64,000 nucleotides of DNA from Theocolax elegans (GCA_026168455.1 CM047425.1:42180711-42244710); one strand, 5' to 3'; numbered from the stretch's first letter, positions 12,421-26,716 are shown. A program made the numbers and translations. The notes: a model not told the origin generated them from the sequence alone.

Positions 12421-15400
12421 ATGGAGTGATCCTGGAATACCTAAGAAATTCACGTTATATCCAGGAAATCCCGTAATTAGTGGAGTTATCCTGGAATAAC
12501 TCAGATATTCCCAAAATATCCAGGAACTCCCGTTATTAGTGTAGTTATTCCGGAATATCTGAAAAATTCACGAAATATCCAGGAAATTCTGTAATTAATT
12601 GATTAATCCCGGAATACCGCAGAAATTCCCCCACTATCCAGGAAAGCCCGTAATTAGTGGAGTTAACCCGGAATACTCAAAAAATTACCGAAATATCCAG
12701 GTAATCCCGTAATTAGTGGAGTAATCCCGGAATACCTCAGAAATTACGAAATATCCAGGAAATCCCGTAATTAGGGAAGTCATCCCGGAATACATAAAAA
12801 ATTCCCAAAATATCCAGGTAATCCCGTAATAAGTGGAGTTATCCCAGAATTCCTCAGAAATTACCGAAATATCCAGGTAATCCCGTTATTAGTGGAGTTA
12901 TCCCGGAATAACTCAGAAATTCCCAAAATATCCAGGAAATCCCGTAATTAGTCGAGTAATCCCGGAATAACTCAGAAATTACCGATATATCCAGGAAATC
13001 CCGTAATTAGTGAAGTCATTCCGGAATACCTCAAAAATTCCCAAAATATCCAGGAAATCATGTAATTAATGGAGTTATTCCGGAATACCTCAGGAATTAC
13101 CGAAATATCCAGGAAATCCCGTAATTAGTCGAGTTATCCCGCAATATCGGAGAAATTCACGTTATATCCAGGAAATCCCGTAATTAGTGGAGTTATCCTG
13201 GAATATCTGAGAAGTTCCCCCAATATCCAGGAAATCCCGTAATTAGTGAAGTTATCCTGGAATATCTGAGAAATTCACGTTATATCCAGGAAATCCCGTA
13301 ATAAGTGGAGTTAGCCCGGAATTCCTCAGAAATTCCCAAAATATCAAGGAAATCCCGTAATTCGTGAAGTTATCCTGGAATATCTGAGCAACTCACGTTA
13401 CATCCAAGAAATCATGTAATTAATGGAGTTATTCCGGAATACCTCAAAAATTCCCAAAATATCCTGGAAATTTTGTAATTAGTGGAGTTATCCCGGAATA
13501 CCTCAGAAATTACCGAAATATCCAGGAAATCCCGTAATCAGTGGAGTTATCCTGGAATATTTAAGAATTGACCGAAATATCCAGGAAATCCCGTAATTAG
13601 TGAAGTAATCCCGGATTACCTCAAAAATTCCCAAAATATCCAAGAAATCCCGTAATTAGTGGAGTTATCGCGGAATACCTCAGCAATTACCGAAATATCC
13701 AGGTAATCCCGTAATTTGAGGAGGTAATCCGAAATAACTCAGAAATTCCCAAAATATCCAGGAAATCCCGTAATTAGTGAAGTTATCCTGGGATATCTGA
13801 GAAATTCACGTTATATCCAGGAAACCTAGTAATTAATGAAGTTACTCCGGAATACCTAAGAAATTACCGAAATATCCAGGTAATTCCGTAATTCGTGAAG
13901 TAATTCCGGAATACCTCAAAAATACCCAACATATCCAGGAAATCGCGTAATTAATGGAGTTATTCCGGAATATCTCAGAATTTACCGAAATATCCAGGAA
14001 ATCCCGTAATTAGTGGAGTTATCCCGGAATACCTCAGAAATTCCCAAAATATCCAGGTAATCCCGTAATTAGTGGAGTTCTCCCGGAATATCTGAGAAAT
14101 TCTCGTTATATCCAGGAAATCTTGTAATTAATGGGGTTATTCCGGAATACCTCAGAAATTACCGAAATATCCTGGAAATTCTGTAATTATTTGATTTATC
14201 CCGGATTACCTCAGAAATTCCTCGAATATCAAGGAAATCCCGTAATTAATGGAGGTAGCCCGGAATATCTCAGAAATTACCGAAATATCCATGAAATCCC
14301 GTAATTAGCCGAGTTATCCCGGAATAACTCAGAAATTACCGAAATATCCAGGTAATACCGTAATTTGTAGAGTTATCACGGAATAACTCAGAAATTACCG
14401 AAATATCCAGGAAATCCCGTAATTAGTGAAGTCATTCCGGAATACCTCAAAAATTCCTAAAATATCCAGGAAATCGCGTAATTAATAGAGTTATTCCGGA
14501 ATGCCTCAGAAATTTCCGAAATATCCAGGAAATCCCGTAATTAGTTGAGTTATCCCGGAATAACTCAGAAATTCGCAAAGTTACCAGGAAGTCCCGTAAT
14601 TAATGTAGTTATCCTGGAATATCTGAGAAATTCACGTTATACCCAGGAGATCCCGTAATTAGTGGAGTTATCCTGGAATAACTCAGATATTCCCAAAATA
14701 TCCAGGAACTCCCGTTATTAGTGTAGTTATTCCGGAATATCTGAGAAATTCACGAAATCTCCAGGAAATTCTGTAATTAGTTGATTTATCCCGGAATACC
14801 ACTGAAATTTCCCCAATATCCAGGAAATCCCGTAATTAGTACAGTTATCCCGGTATACTTAAAAAATTACCGAAATATCCAGGTAATCCCGTAATTAGTC
14901 GAGATAACCCGGAATACTTAAGAAATTACCGAAATATCCAGGAAATCTCGTTATTAGTGGAGTTATCCCGGAATAACTCAGAAATTCCCAAAATATCCAG
15001 GAAATCCCGTAATCAGTGAAGTTATCCTGGAATATCTGAGCAACTCACGTTACATCCAGGAAATCTTGTAATTAATGGAGTTATTCTGGAATACCTCAGA
15101 AATTCGCGAAATATCCTGGAAATTTTGTAATTAGTGGAGTTATCCCGGAATACCTCAGAGATTACCGAAATATCCAGGAAATCCCGTAATCACTGGAGTT
15201 ATCCTGGAATACTTATGAATTGACCGAAATATCCAGGTAATCCCGTAATTAGTGAAGTAATCCCGGAATACCTCAAAAATTCCCAAAATATCCAGGAAAT
15301 CCCGTAATTAGTGGAGTTATCCCTGAATACCTCAGCAATTACCGAAATATCCAGGTAATCCCGTAATTTGAGGAGTTAAGCCGAAATAACTCAGAAATTC

Positions 15401-18400
15401 CCAAAATATGCATGTAATCCCGTAATTTGTGAAGTTATCCTGGGATATCTGAGAAATTCACGTTATATCCAGGAAATCTTGTAATTAATGGAGTTACTCC
15501 GGAATACCTAAGAAATTACCAAAACATCCAGGTAATTCCGTAAATTGTGGAGTTATCCCGGAATAACTCAGATATTACCGAAATATCCAGGTGATCCCGT
15601 AATTCGTGAAGTAATTCCGGAATACCTCAAAAATACCCAAAATATCCAGGAAATCGCGTAATTAATGGAGTTATTCCGGAATATCTCAGAAATTACCGAA
15701 ATATCCAGGAAATCCCGTTATTAGTGGAGTTATCCCGGAATAACTCAGAAATTCCCAAAATTTCCAGGAAGTCCCGTAATTAATGGAGTTATTCCGGAAT
15801 ATCTGAGAAATTCACGAAATATCCAGGAAATTCTGTAATTAGTTGATTTATCCCGGAATACCACAGAAATTTCCCCAATATCCAAGAAATCCCGTAATTA
15901 GTAGAGTTATCCCGATATATTTAAAAAATTACCGAAATATCCAGGATATCCCGTTATTAGTGGAGTTATCCCGGAATAGCTCAGAAATTCCCAAAATATC
16001 CAGGAAATCCCGTAATTAGTGAAGTTATCCTGGAATATCTGAGCAACTCACGTTACATCCAGGATATCTTGTAATTAATGGAGTTATTACGGAATACCTC
16101 AGAAATTCGCGAAATATCCTGGAAATTTTGTAATTAGTGGAGTTATCCCGGAATACCTCAGAAATTACCGAAATATCCAGGAAATCCCGTAATTTGTGAA
16201 GTCATTCCGGAATACTTCAAAAATTCCCAAAATATCCAGGAAATCCCGTAATTAGTGAAGCTATCCTGGAATATCTGAGCAACTCACGTTACATCCAGGA
16301 AATCTTGTAATTAATGGAGTTATTCCGCAATACCTCAGAAATTCGCGAAATATCCTGGAAATTTTGTAATTAGTGGAGTTATCCCGGAATACCTCAGAAA
16401 TTACCGAAATATCCAGGAAATCCCGTAATCACTGGAGTTATCCTGGAATACTTATGAATTGACCGAAATATCCAGGTAATCCCGTAATTAGTGAAGTAAT
16501 CCCGGAATACCACAAAATTCCCAAAATATCCAGGAAATCCTGTAATTAGTGGAGTTATCCCGGAATACCTCAGCAATTACCGAAATATCCAGGTAATCCC
16601 GTAATTTGAGGAGTTAGGCCGAAATAACTCAGAAATTCCCAAAATATCCAGGAAATCCCGTAATTAGTGAAGTTATCCTGGGATATCTGAGAAATTCACG
16701 TTATATCCAGGAAATCTTGTAATTAATGGAGTTACTCCGGAATACCTAAGAAATTACCAAAATATCCAGGTAATCCCGTAATTTGTGGAGTTATCCCGGA
16801 ATAACTCAGAAATTACCGAAATATCCAGGAGATCCCGTAATTAGTGAAGTTATCCAGGAATAACTCAGATATTCCCAAAATATCCAGGAACTCCCGCTAT
16901 TAGTGTAGTCATTCCCGAATACCTCAAAAATTCCCAAAATATCCAGGAAATCGCGTAATTAATGGAGTTATCCTGGAATACCTGAGAAATTCACGTTATA
17001 TCCAGGAAATCCCGTAATTAGTGGAGTTATCCTGGAATAACTCAGATATTCCCAAAATATCCAGGAACTCCCGTTATTAGTGTAGTTATCATGGAATATC
17101 TGAGAAATTCACGTTATATCCAAGAAATCCCGTAATTAGTGGAGTTATCCTGGAATAACTCAAATATTCCCAAAATATCCAGGAACTCCCGTTATTAGTG
17201 TAGTTATTCCGGAATATCTGAGAAATTCACGAAATATCCAGGAAATTCTGTAATTAGTTGATTTATCCCGGAATACCACTGAAATTTCCCCAATATCCAG
17301 GAAATCCCGTAATTAGTAGAGTTATCCCGGTATATTTATAAAATTACCGAAATATCCAGGATATCCCGTTATTAGTGGAGTTATCCCGGAATAGCTCAGA
17401 AATTCCCAAAATATCCAGGAAATCCCGTAATTAGTGAAGTTATCCTGGAATATCTGAGCAACTCACGTTACATCCAGGATATCTTGTAATTAATGGAGTG
17501 ATTACGGAATACCTCAGAAATTCGCGAAATATCCTGGAAATTTTGTAATTAGTGGAGTTATCCCGGAATACCTCAGAAATTACCGAAATATCCAGGAAAT
17601 CCCGTAATTTCTGAAGTCATTCCGGAATACTTCAAAAATTCCCAAAATATCCAGGAAATCCCGTAATTAGTGAAGCTATCCTGGAATATCTGAGCAACTC
17701 ACGTTACATCCAGGAAATCTTGTAATTAATGGAGTTATTCCGCAATACCTCAGAAATTCGCGAAATATCCTGGAAATTTTGTAATTATTGGAGTTATCCC
17801 GGAATACCTCAGAAATTACCGAAATATTCAGGAAATCCCGTAATCACTGGAGTTATCCTGGAATACTTATGAATTGACCGAAATATCCAGGTAATCCCGT
17901 AATTAGTGAAGTAATCCCGGAATACCTCAAAATTCCCAAAATATCCAGGAAATCCCGTAATTAGTGGAGTTATCCCGGAATACCTCAGCAATTACCGAAA
18001 TATCCAGGTAATCCCGTAATTTGAGGAGTTAGGCCGAAATAACTCAGAAATTCCCAAAATATCCAGGAAATCCCGTAATTAGTGAAGTTATCCTGGGATA
18101 TCTGAGAAATTCACGTTATATCCAGGAAATCTTGTAATTAATGGAGTTACTCCGGAATACCTAAGAAATTACCAAAATATCCAGGTAATCCCGTAATTTG
18201 TGGAGTTATCCCGGAATAACTCAGAAATTACCGAAATATCCAGGAGATCCCGTAATTAGTGAAGTTATCCAGGAATAACTCAGATATTCCCAAAATATCC
18301 AGGAACTCCCGCTATTAGTGTAGTCATTCCGGAATACCTCAAAAATTCCCAAAATATCCAGGAAATCGCGTAATTAATGGAGTTATCCTGGAATACCTGA

Positions 18401-20842
18401 GAAATTCACGTTATATCCAGGAAATCCCGTAATTAGTGGAGTTATCCTGGAATAACTCAGATATTCCCAAAATATCCAGGAACTCCCGTTATTAGTGTAG
18501 TTATTCCGGAATATCTGAAAAATTCACGAAATATCCAGGAAATTCTGTAATTAAATGATTTATCCCGGAATACCGCAGAAATTCCCCCACTATCCAGGAA
18601 AGCCCGTAATTAGTGGAGTTAACCCGCAATACTCAAAAAATTTCCGAAATATCCAGGTAATCCCGTAATTAGTGGAGTTATCCCGGAATACCTCAGAAAT
18701 TACGAAATATCCAGGAAATCCCGTAATTAGGGAAGTCATCCCGGAATACATAAAAAATTCCCAAAATATCCAGGTAATCCCGTAATAAGTGGAGTTATCC
18801 CGGAATTCCTCAGAAATTACCGAAATTTCCAGGTAATCCCGTTATTAGTGGAGTTATCCCGGAATAACTCAGAAATTCCCAAAATATCCAGGAAATCCCG
18901 TAATTAGTGAAGTTAGCCAGGAATAACTCAGATATTCCCAAAATATCCAGGAACTCCCGCTATTAGTGTAGTTATTCCGGAATATCTGAGAAATTCACGT
19001 TATATCCAGGAAATTCTGTAATTAAATGATTTATCCCGGAATACCGCAGAAATTCCCCCACTATCCAGGAAAGCCCGTAATTAGTGGAGTTAACCCGCAA
19101 TACTCAAAAAATTTCCGAAATATCCAGGTAATCCCGTAATTAGTGGAGTTATCCCGGAATACCTCAGAAAATTTCCAGGTAATCCCGTTATTAGTGGAGT
19201 TATCCCGGAATAACTCAGAAATTCCCAAAATATCCAGAAATCCCGTATTAGTGAAGTTAGCCAGGAATAACTCAGATATTCCCAAATATCCAGGAACTCC
19301 GTATTAGTGTTAGTTATTCCGGAATATCTGAGAAATTCACGTTATATCCAGGAAATCTTGTAATTAAAGGAGTTATTCCGGAATACCTAAGAAATTACCG
19401 AAATATCCAGGAAATCCCGTAAGTAGTGGAGTTATTCCGGAATACCTCAGAAATTACAGAAATATCCATGAAATCCCGTAAGTAGTCGAGTTATCCCGGA
19501 ATAACTCAGAAATTACCGATATATCCAGGAAATCCCGTAATTAGTGAAATCATTCCGGAATACCTCAAAAATTCCCAAAATATCCAGGAAATCATGTAAT
19601 TAATGGAGTTATTCCGGAATACCTCAGAAATTACCGAAATATCCAGGAATTCCGTAATTTGTCGAGTTATACCGCAATATCGGAGAAATTCACGTTATAT
19701 CCAGGAAATCCCGTAATTAGTGGACTTATCCTGGAATATCTGAGATGTTCCCCCAATATCCAGGAAATCCCTTAATTAGTGAAGTTATCCTGGAATATCT
19801 GAGAAATTCACATTATATCCAGGAAATCCCGTAATAAGTGGAGTTATCCCGGAATTCCTCAGAAATTCCCAAAATATCCAGGAAATCCCGTAATTAGTGA
19901 AGTTATCCTGGAATATCTGAGCAACTCACGTTACATCCAGGAAATCTTGTAATTAATGGAGTTATTCCGGAATACCTCAAAAATTCCCAAAATATCCTGG
20001 AAATTTTGTAATTAGTGGAGTTATCCCGGAATACCTCAGAAATTACCGAAATATCCAGGAAATCCCGTAATCAGTGGAGTTATCCTGGAATATTTAAGAA
20101 TTGACCGAAATATCCAGGAAATCCCGTAATTAGTGAACTAATCCCGGATTACCTCAAAAATTCCCAAAATATCCAAGAAATCCCGTAATTAGTGGAGTTA
20201 TCCCGGAATACCTTAGCAATTACCGAAATATCCAGGTAATCCCGTAATTTGAGGAGTTAAGCCGAAATAACTCAGAAATTCCCAAAATATCCAGGAAATC
20301 CCGTAATTAGTGAAGTTATCCTGGGATATCTGAGAAATTCACGTTATATCCAGGAAACCTTGTAATTAATGAAGTTACTCCGGAATACCTAAGAAATTAC
20401 CGAAATATCCAGGTAATTCCGTAATTCGTGAAGTAATTCCGGAATACCTCAAAAATACCCAAAATATCCAGGAAATCGCGTAATTAATGGAGTTATTCCG
20501 GAATATCTCAGAATTTACCGAAATATCCAGGAAATCCCGTAATTAGTTGAGTTATCCCGGAATACCTCAGAAATTCCCAAAATATCCAGGTAATCCCGTA
20601 ATTAGTGGAGTTCTCCCGGAATACCTCAACAATTTCTTAATATTCAGGATATCCCGTAATTAGTGAAGTTATCCTGGAATATCTGAGAAATTCTCGTTAT
20701 ATCCAGGAAATCTTGTAATTAATGGAGTTATTCCGGAATACCTCAGAAATTACCGAAATATCCTGGAAATTCTGTAATTATTTGATTTATCCCGGATTAC
20801 CTCAGAAATTCCTCGAATATCAAGGAAATCCCGAAATATCAT
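12421..20842. repeat. Satellite block B, variable higher-order repeats
   Basis: Distinguished by units with TTCACGTTATATCCAGG and TTGTAATTAATGGAG, which are rare in block A. The variant CACTGGAGTTATCCTGG lies at 15191, 16430 and 17845, spaced 1239 (21 units) and 1415 (24 units). A 471-base (8-unit) duplication is seen at about 18587/19058. About 13.0-14.24 kb resembles 19.5-20.84 kb, and the array ends inside that repeated segment. Confidence 0.8.
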
Positions 20843-21387
20843 GGTTAACTCTTCCAGTCCACACCTACTCTTAATTCTTACAACCGGACACCGGCAACTG
20901 CGCCGGACTCTGATCGCCGGACACCGGAGAACGCATTAATTTAAAAATAATATAGAGGTGTTAATCCCTTTAATATAATATAAGGTATATGATGATGTTA
21001 TAAGATGTTTTGACGGTAGAGCGGGGAACGATAAACCCTTAAATATAGTATACGATGTTTAATTCCTAGTTCTTGAATGCAAATTTCTGCTAGGGTTATT
21101 CTTTTTATAATAACCGAAATTTAATAATGACATAAATAATAAGATGTATATTTTATTGTTCATATGTTAATTTTTCACTATAACCTAATTTAATATTATG
21201 TTTTTAACGTAATTTTTTCTTATACTCTAAATTTAATATTGTAACATATTGATAAATTAGGTCAGCTTGTAAAGTGTAAACCTTCGGAGTTAAAAGAGCA
21301 GAAATTAAAATCTCGGAAATATGTATTATTGTATTATTATTTTTTATCAAAAATTATATTTTAGGTTGCTACTTAAAATGAACACAA
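20843..21387. other. Array edge and AT-rich DNA, no gene
   Basis: Directly after the satellite is a short GC-rich patch (about 20880-20935) with repeated CCGGACACCGG motifs, then AT-rich sequence without a recognisable ORF. Confidence 0.4.
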
Positions 21388-21914
21388 CCCTAGTAGATAT
21401 TTGAATCTAAGATCTACGAATTAAACATTGGTATTAAATACCTTGTGATGGAACGCTTTTTCATCCATTTTTTAACACTTAATAGAATGACCATAACCTC
21501 AAGACATTCAAATAATATTTCCAGCATTTTCCGGTAACAGTAAACTTCAAAATTCCTATAGTTTCGGATGGATTTTTAATATTATTGTCTGACTTACAAC
21601 TAATTTCTGTTATATTTCCAGTATTTACGAAAATAAATATTATTTTATTATATTTTTCACTTGTCCATTTTTAGTTAACATTTAATAGCATATAACTAGA
21701 CTCAAATTTGATTTATGTTTATAAGCTGAAATTAGCTCAAACCAGAATATAAATTATATTTTAGTCTATTTAATGGTGAAATAATTGCGGAAAAAGCGTT
21801 TCACCGGGAGGATAAAAATGGGCATGTTTTTCGCCTATTTTTCACCCATTTTTCGACCATTCATTTAGAATATTTATTTATTACCTATTTAAAAGAACAC
21901 GATCTCTACTAGGG
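21388..21914 (-). mobile_element. CCCTAGTAGAAAT MITE, copy 2 (complete)
   Basis: Starts CCCTAGTAGATAT and ends ATCTCTACTAGGG, giving terminal inverted repeats of about 13 bp. The interior matches the 4236 and 43504 copies in reverse orientation. Flanking dinucleotide AA on both sides is compatible with a 2-bp duplication. Non-coding. Confidence 0.8.
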
Positions 21915-23539
21915 AAAGCTTTAAATAATTAAATGGAAAATCTCTTCTTTTATGATTCGATTTTTTCAAAATGGATATTAAGACTATTTCCCACTGATAT
22001 CGTATTGATTTAACATTATGATTCCATTTTGCGTTTTAAAAAAGACTTCTTATTGATTTAATACACTACATAATGAAAACAGATAGCACATTAAATAATT
22101 ATTAGAAATCTCCTTTATGGTTCATTTAGTTCTATTTATTTTTGTTTTAATATAAATTTGAAATTCATCGGAGAATATAGTATTTATTAGTAAATTCATG
22201 TTATTATATATTTTTACTAAACATTAGTACTTTTTCTTGTTTGGTTAATTAAAAAGCAGTTTAGTTTTGAATCATTTAAAGTAAAAAACGAAAATGTTTC
22301 ACTTTAATGACTAAATATCTGAATAGTAATATATTGTCTGGTCTAATTTTCTGATCAACTGAAATGGTCAAATAGATGATTTATAGATGATGCATTATTT
22401 TATTTTAACAAAAGCGACATGCAACACGAGCATCAGCGAATGAGGTATTAGTTGCTAGCAAATAATTTAAAATAGTCTTTATCTATATTATGAACATATT
22501 ATTATAATGGTTCTAATATTTATAGGTAGTTTTTAACTTTGTCGAAATTACAAACCTTTATAGTTTCTTATCGCTTCGATATTATGATCATTCATGAAAA
22601 TTAATTATGTTACTTTATTCTTCGAATTTTTAAGCAAAAAATTAGCAAGTAGTCGATAAAGTGATACCCATATGCTATGTGCGTCAATTATATTATAACC
22701 TAGTCAATAGTGTATCGACATTATTCCTAAAAATTTTGGCCGGAGTCAGCATAACTACCCATATGTGTAGAACTTTTATGTGGGATTTCCCTTGTATGTA
22801 AAATTTTTCTACATAAGTCACAATATATGTATATTTGTATACATTTGTATTCTTGATATATAGGTAAATAGATAGATAGTCAGACATACAAACAAACATA
22901 TATATAGACAGAAAGAAATACAAACAGACACGGACATACAGGCAGACATATAGACAGTTAGATATAATAGATAGATAGATAGATATCTTTATGATACACT
23001 TACGTTTATAACAATTCTTTCACAAAAATCATGATCATGTGGTATTGGTTCAAAGTGAGTTACATTAGTATACTGATTTTGAGGGTGGAGTCCATCATCA
23101 TCTTGATTTATTAGCTTTGGTAGCGATCTAGAAAAATAGAAAGAACACAAAATAAATTAATTGAATATTATTTTATACAGATGCATAAAATAGTTGTCTT
23201 TGCAAAGGAACAAAGTTTCAGTTTATCAACAACGCTATTAAGGTAACCGAGATATAATATGTCTGATTCTAATTCAATATTGAAGAGAACTAGTGCAAAA
23301 ATGGGAAATAAATGTTAATCCAGGGAAATAAAACTTAAAACGGTTGATAAAAAAATGTTTTCCAAAGAAAGTACTTTATTTGTGTAAGTTTTTTATGAGG
23401 TTAGATATTAGAGTAGATATTTGTTGTCAGTTACGACTGGAGTAACTACATTGTTTACGTAATTCAAAAAAGTATAAAACGTTTGCTTAAGACTTGAACT
23501 GTTGTTCAAATCAATACTTATTTAAAAGTATTAATAATT
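21915..23539. other. AT-rich DNA with GATA-type microsatellite
   Basis: No gene recognised. A patch of imperfect GATA/GACA/AAAC repeats lies at about 22857-22986, ending in (GATA)n. Confidence 0.4.
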
Positions 23540-24300
23540 TTTTTTTGTTCTCTTTAAATAAACAATGTCTATCTTTCCTGTGCTTTGCATCAGTAGATAA
23601 ACAATTTTATAGAATAATAATAACTCATTTGTGCAAAATTAATTTCTTTATAACTAATAAAAAGTAATTTCTCTCTTTTTTATGCTCTTTAAATATAATA
23701 ATACTTGCACCACGCGTTGGATCGCCATCTTACTTTTGAATTATACGTTTGATTTAAATTAAATAGCGTATTGCATATGCAATATTTTAAGTTTTCTTAT
23801 TAAGTAAGATTTATAAGATTTATATAACGACATTATATGTTTCTAATGAGGCCTATATGTCGACACAGCGATTGATTTTAATTCGCTATAGCAGTGAAAT
23901 GAAGCACTAGTACTTGATAACAATTTTATGGTTAAAAAAAGAATATACACGTCCATTCCAAAGCGGAAATACTATTTAGTTTAGATGTAAAACATATTAG
24001 AATGCTTTATTTGACCATATTATTTTACACGATAAATTACTAACTACTAACTACCATCGATATAAGAGGATATTAGTAGGTCAATCATAAATCGACTGAA
24101 ATACTTAATCAATGGTGGTGCAAGTATTATTTTATTTAAAGAGCATAAAAAAGAGAGAAATTACTTTTTATTAGTTATGCAGAAATTAATTTTGCGCAAA
24201 TCAGTTATTATTATTCTATAAAATTGTTTATCTATATTGATTTAAAGCACGGGAAGGATAGACATTGTTTATTTAAAGAGAATAAAAAAAAGACGTTTCC
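23540..24300. repeat. Inverted repeat, arms about 175 bp, 400-bp centre
   Basis: Bases 23540-23713 are the reverse complement of about 24115-24300 with scattered differences. Shared landmarks are TTTAAATAAACAATGTCTATC and AAGTATTATTATATTTAAAG type segments. The 23714-24114 spacer is AT-rich and unrecognised. Likely a decayed foldback element; no clear target duplication seen. Confidence 0.65.
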
Positions 24301-24589
24301 TTTTTATCAGTTTTGTGGAAATTCATAAAAACTTTTTATAGAGTTTAAGCAAAATATAAGTAGAAATAGGATGGGAGTAATAATTAAAGATTTTTTTATC
24401 AGATAATATTTTTGAAAGTGTGATTGAAAACCATACTTACGAATGTTCACACGTTTGTAGAAGGCGTTTTATATAAAGTACTGTCTAGAGGCACAAATTC
24501 AACGTGTTTATAATACAGACCTAACACAAAGTATTTTTTATCCTGTTCCCACTGTTTTTTTTATACCGCTATGGTTCAGTTGCATTTAC

Positions 24590-25688
24590 GCACTTACCTT
24601 GGAGTGGTAGAAAAGTATCTCTACTTATTTCAGTATCCATCTAATCCCATGTAAGCTGCTAAAAATACAAATATTATTATACAATTGTAAAAAATTAATT
24701 TTTAAACATTTCTAATACTGGATTTTTAGTTTTACAACTCTTACAAGAATTATAATACTAATCTGAATTACTATAAAAATATCAACATTATTACTATTAT
24801 TATTATTCCATACATTGTTTGAATTTCACAAACTTGTCACTGTCACGTAATCATATTACTCATTATAATCTCAGATCCGATTTATTTATATATTTTTTGT
24901 ATTAAATACGGATATTCAGTTATTGTAATAATAATGTTTATATATTTATAGTAATCCTTCAGATTAGTATTATAATTCTTGTAAGGGATGAAAAACTAAA
25001 AATTCAGCATTATAAATGTTTAAAAATTAATTTTTTACATTTGTATAATAATATTTGTATTTTTAGCAGCTTACAGGGGATTAGATGGATACTGAAACAA
25101 GTGAAGATACTTTTCTACCACTCCAAGGTAAGTGCACAAATTTTTTTGCAATGATCATGCTAATAGATTCATCGTTATAAGGCAACAAATATACATTTCT
25201 ATTAATATTTCGGGCACTTTTCCCGGATATTTTGACCATAAGTGATCTTAATGATTTAGACCCACTCTGGAAATTTTTAGGCAGTTTCTGACTATGAAAA
25301 GACATGTTTTAGACAGTATTAGGTTACCAGAGTCCGGAGCAGAATTGCTGATTTTCACTATTTAAGGTTTAAATGGCTTACAAGAGTGTGACAGCATACA
25401 TTTATGTCTTTAAAAGTATTTTTAATGAAAAGTTCGGAAAATTTTACAAAAAAAGTCATACTTATGTTTTTAGTGAAAAATGCATCCCCTGGGAGCTAAA
25501 AATTCATGAAAATGGGCATATAATGCAAAAAAGTGCTAAAATGTCAACTTTGACTCTCTGTAACTTAAAATAATGGCCCAGAAAAAATCTGAAAAAATTC
25601 AGGAGAACTACTGGATACCTCTAAAACATATTCCCACAGTTATAGCAATATTTATTTTTTTCATCTTCGATGTCACAGAGAACCACCC
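24590..25688 (+). mobile_element. GGGTGGTTCTCTG foldback family, left-truncated copy
   Basis: The right arm (about 24945-25688) matches 41480-42215 of the complete copy and ends CAGAGAACCACCC followed by a TA run. The left arm begins only at 24590 with GCACTTACCTTGG; the outer 550 bp present in the complete copy are missing. No transposase was found. The retained arms contain the same small exon-like segment as the complete copy. Confidence 0.8.
25067..25127 (+). other. Exon-like segment in foldback arm (MDTETSEDTFLPLQ)
   Basis: A pyrimidine-poor but plausible acceptor (TATTTTTAG) precedes 61 bases that contain an ATG and 14 codons reading MDTETSEDTFLPLQ and end CCAAG|GTAAGT, a consensus splice donor. 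The same segment is in both arms of the 40.6-42.2 kb copy, and the left arm here (24597-24657, minus strand) has a variant reading MDTEISRDTFLPLQ. Whether it is ever spliced is unknown. It may be the 5' exon of an ancestral transposase or a captured host exon. Confidence 0.4.
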
Positions 25689-26094
25689 ATATATATATAT
25701 ATATATATTGATAAATATAATCAAAGATATTATAAAGCGTAGTATATATATGTATATATATATATATACTAGGGAATCCTCGCCCCCTACGCGCTTCCCG
25801 CGCCAACCCCAATTTTTAATTTCGAAAAAGGTTATTGTAATTAATTTATTAATAATAATGTTTCATATTGTATTATTTTTTCACTACCATGGACACTTTA
25901 GAAATTAAACAGATTCATACAACACCTTGGAGGTACTGTTAAAGTGCATTATATTTTATAACAAAAATTTAATTTTTTTTAAGTACAATTATAATTTATA
26001 AATAAAAGTTTTTACCAAACTTTAGTGTAATGAAATCAGAATAAAAAAAATAAAAATAATAGAGACATATTAAATGTTAACTGTAAATTTTAAA
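25689..26094. other. TA runs and AT-rich DNA, no gene
   Basis: TA runs at 25689-25710 and 25744-25768, a short GC-rich patch at about 25775-25810, then AT-rich sequence. The ORFs crossing it include microsatellite sequence and are not credible genes. Confidence 0.4.
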
Positions 26095-26716
26095 CCCTAG
26101 CGGAAATAATCATATGCGAATAATGTTTATAAATACTTAATAAAAGTTATTAGCTTTTATTAGATTTTCATAACACTTTATAAAGTGCGGATTTTGGACT
26201 CTAGTAATAGTTTAAAAAATTTGGTAATGTTTATAAGATTTTATTAGTTATTTTCAAAATTTCGTAAATATTTCTAAGCTTTATTAGGTTTTATTAGATT
26301 TTTGTATTTCGAAAATATCGTGAAAAACGATAAAATGACACTAATAGTAACTGTTGCATTATTTCCTATATTTAATTGTTTTTAGCTGTTTCTAAGTGAT
26401 ATATGCAAAAAAACTAAAGCTATTAATAAAAGATTGCTTTTGGTAAATATTCATAAAAATTCTAAATACTTATTTACTGTATATAATAATTTAAAAAAGT
26501 TATTAGTAGTTATTAGCTTTTTTAAACTCGCACATTTCTTTTGCTTTTGAAAAAAACCTAACAGCTAATAAAATCTAGCAAAAGCTAAGAAGAGCTAATA
26601 AAAGTTATAAATTCTTACTAACTATTAACAGAGTCCAAAATCTGCATATTATAAATTGATTATAAAATTTATTAGCTTTTCTTAGCTCTTTCTGGAAAAA
26701 TAAATTTCCGCCTGGG
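26095..26716. mobile_element. CCCTAGCGGAAAT TIR element
   Basis: Ends CCCTAGCGGAAAT and ATTTCCGCCTGGG form imperfect terminal inverted repeats. Inner inverted motifs (GCGGATTTTGGACTCT near 26187; AGAGTCCAAAATCTGC near 26630) support a foldback shape. AA lies on both sides. The terminal repeat resembles that of the CCCTAGTAGAAATC family, so both may use the same kind of transposase. Non-coding, AT-rich interior. Confidence 0.65.

Larger units (their letters stand above)
7341..20842. repeat. 59-bp satellite array, about 229 copies
   Basis: An uninterrupted tandem array whose unit is close to a 59-mer containing ATCCCGTAATTAGTGGAG, TTATCCCGGAATACCTCAG and AAATTACCGAAATATCCAGG in order. Landmark variants recur at exact multiples of 59 (1120, 2241, 1239, 1415 and 471 bases apart), so higher-order repeats are present. 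Because 59 is not a multiple of 3, long ORFs arise by chance across units and encode nothing; the minus-strand 60-88 codon frames here are such artefacts. A host satellite, possibly pericentromeric. I saw no interruption by a mobile element inside it. Confidence 0.95.

Noticed and set aside
7433..19285. Several 60-88 codon ORFs on both strands in the satellite
   Set aside because: The 59-bp unit is not a multiple of three and the frames repeat with the DNA. No start, codon or domain evidence; chance ORFs.
7341..20842. CRISPR-like regular repeat array
   Set aside because: The units are contiguous with no unique spacers, in eukaryotic context; it is satellite DNA.
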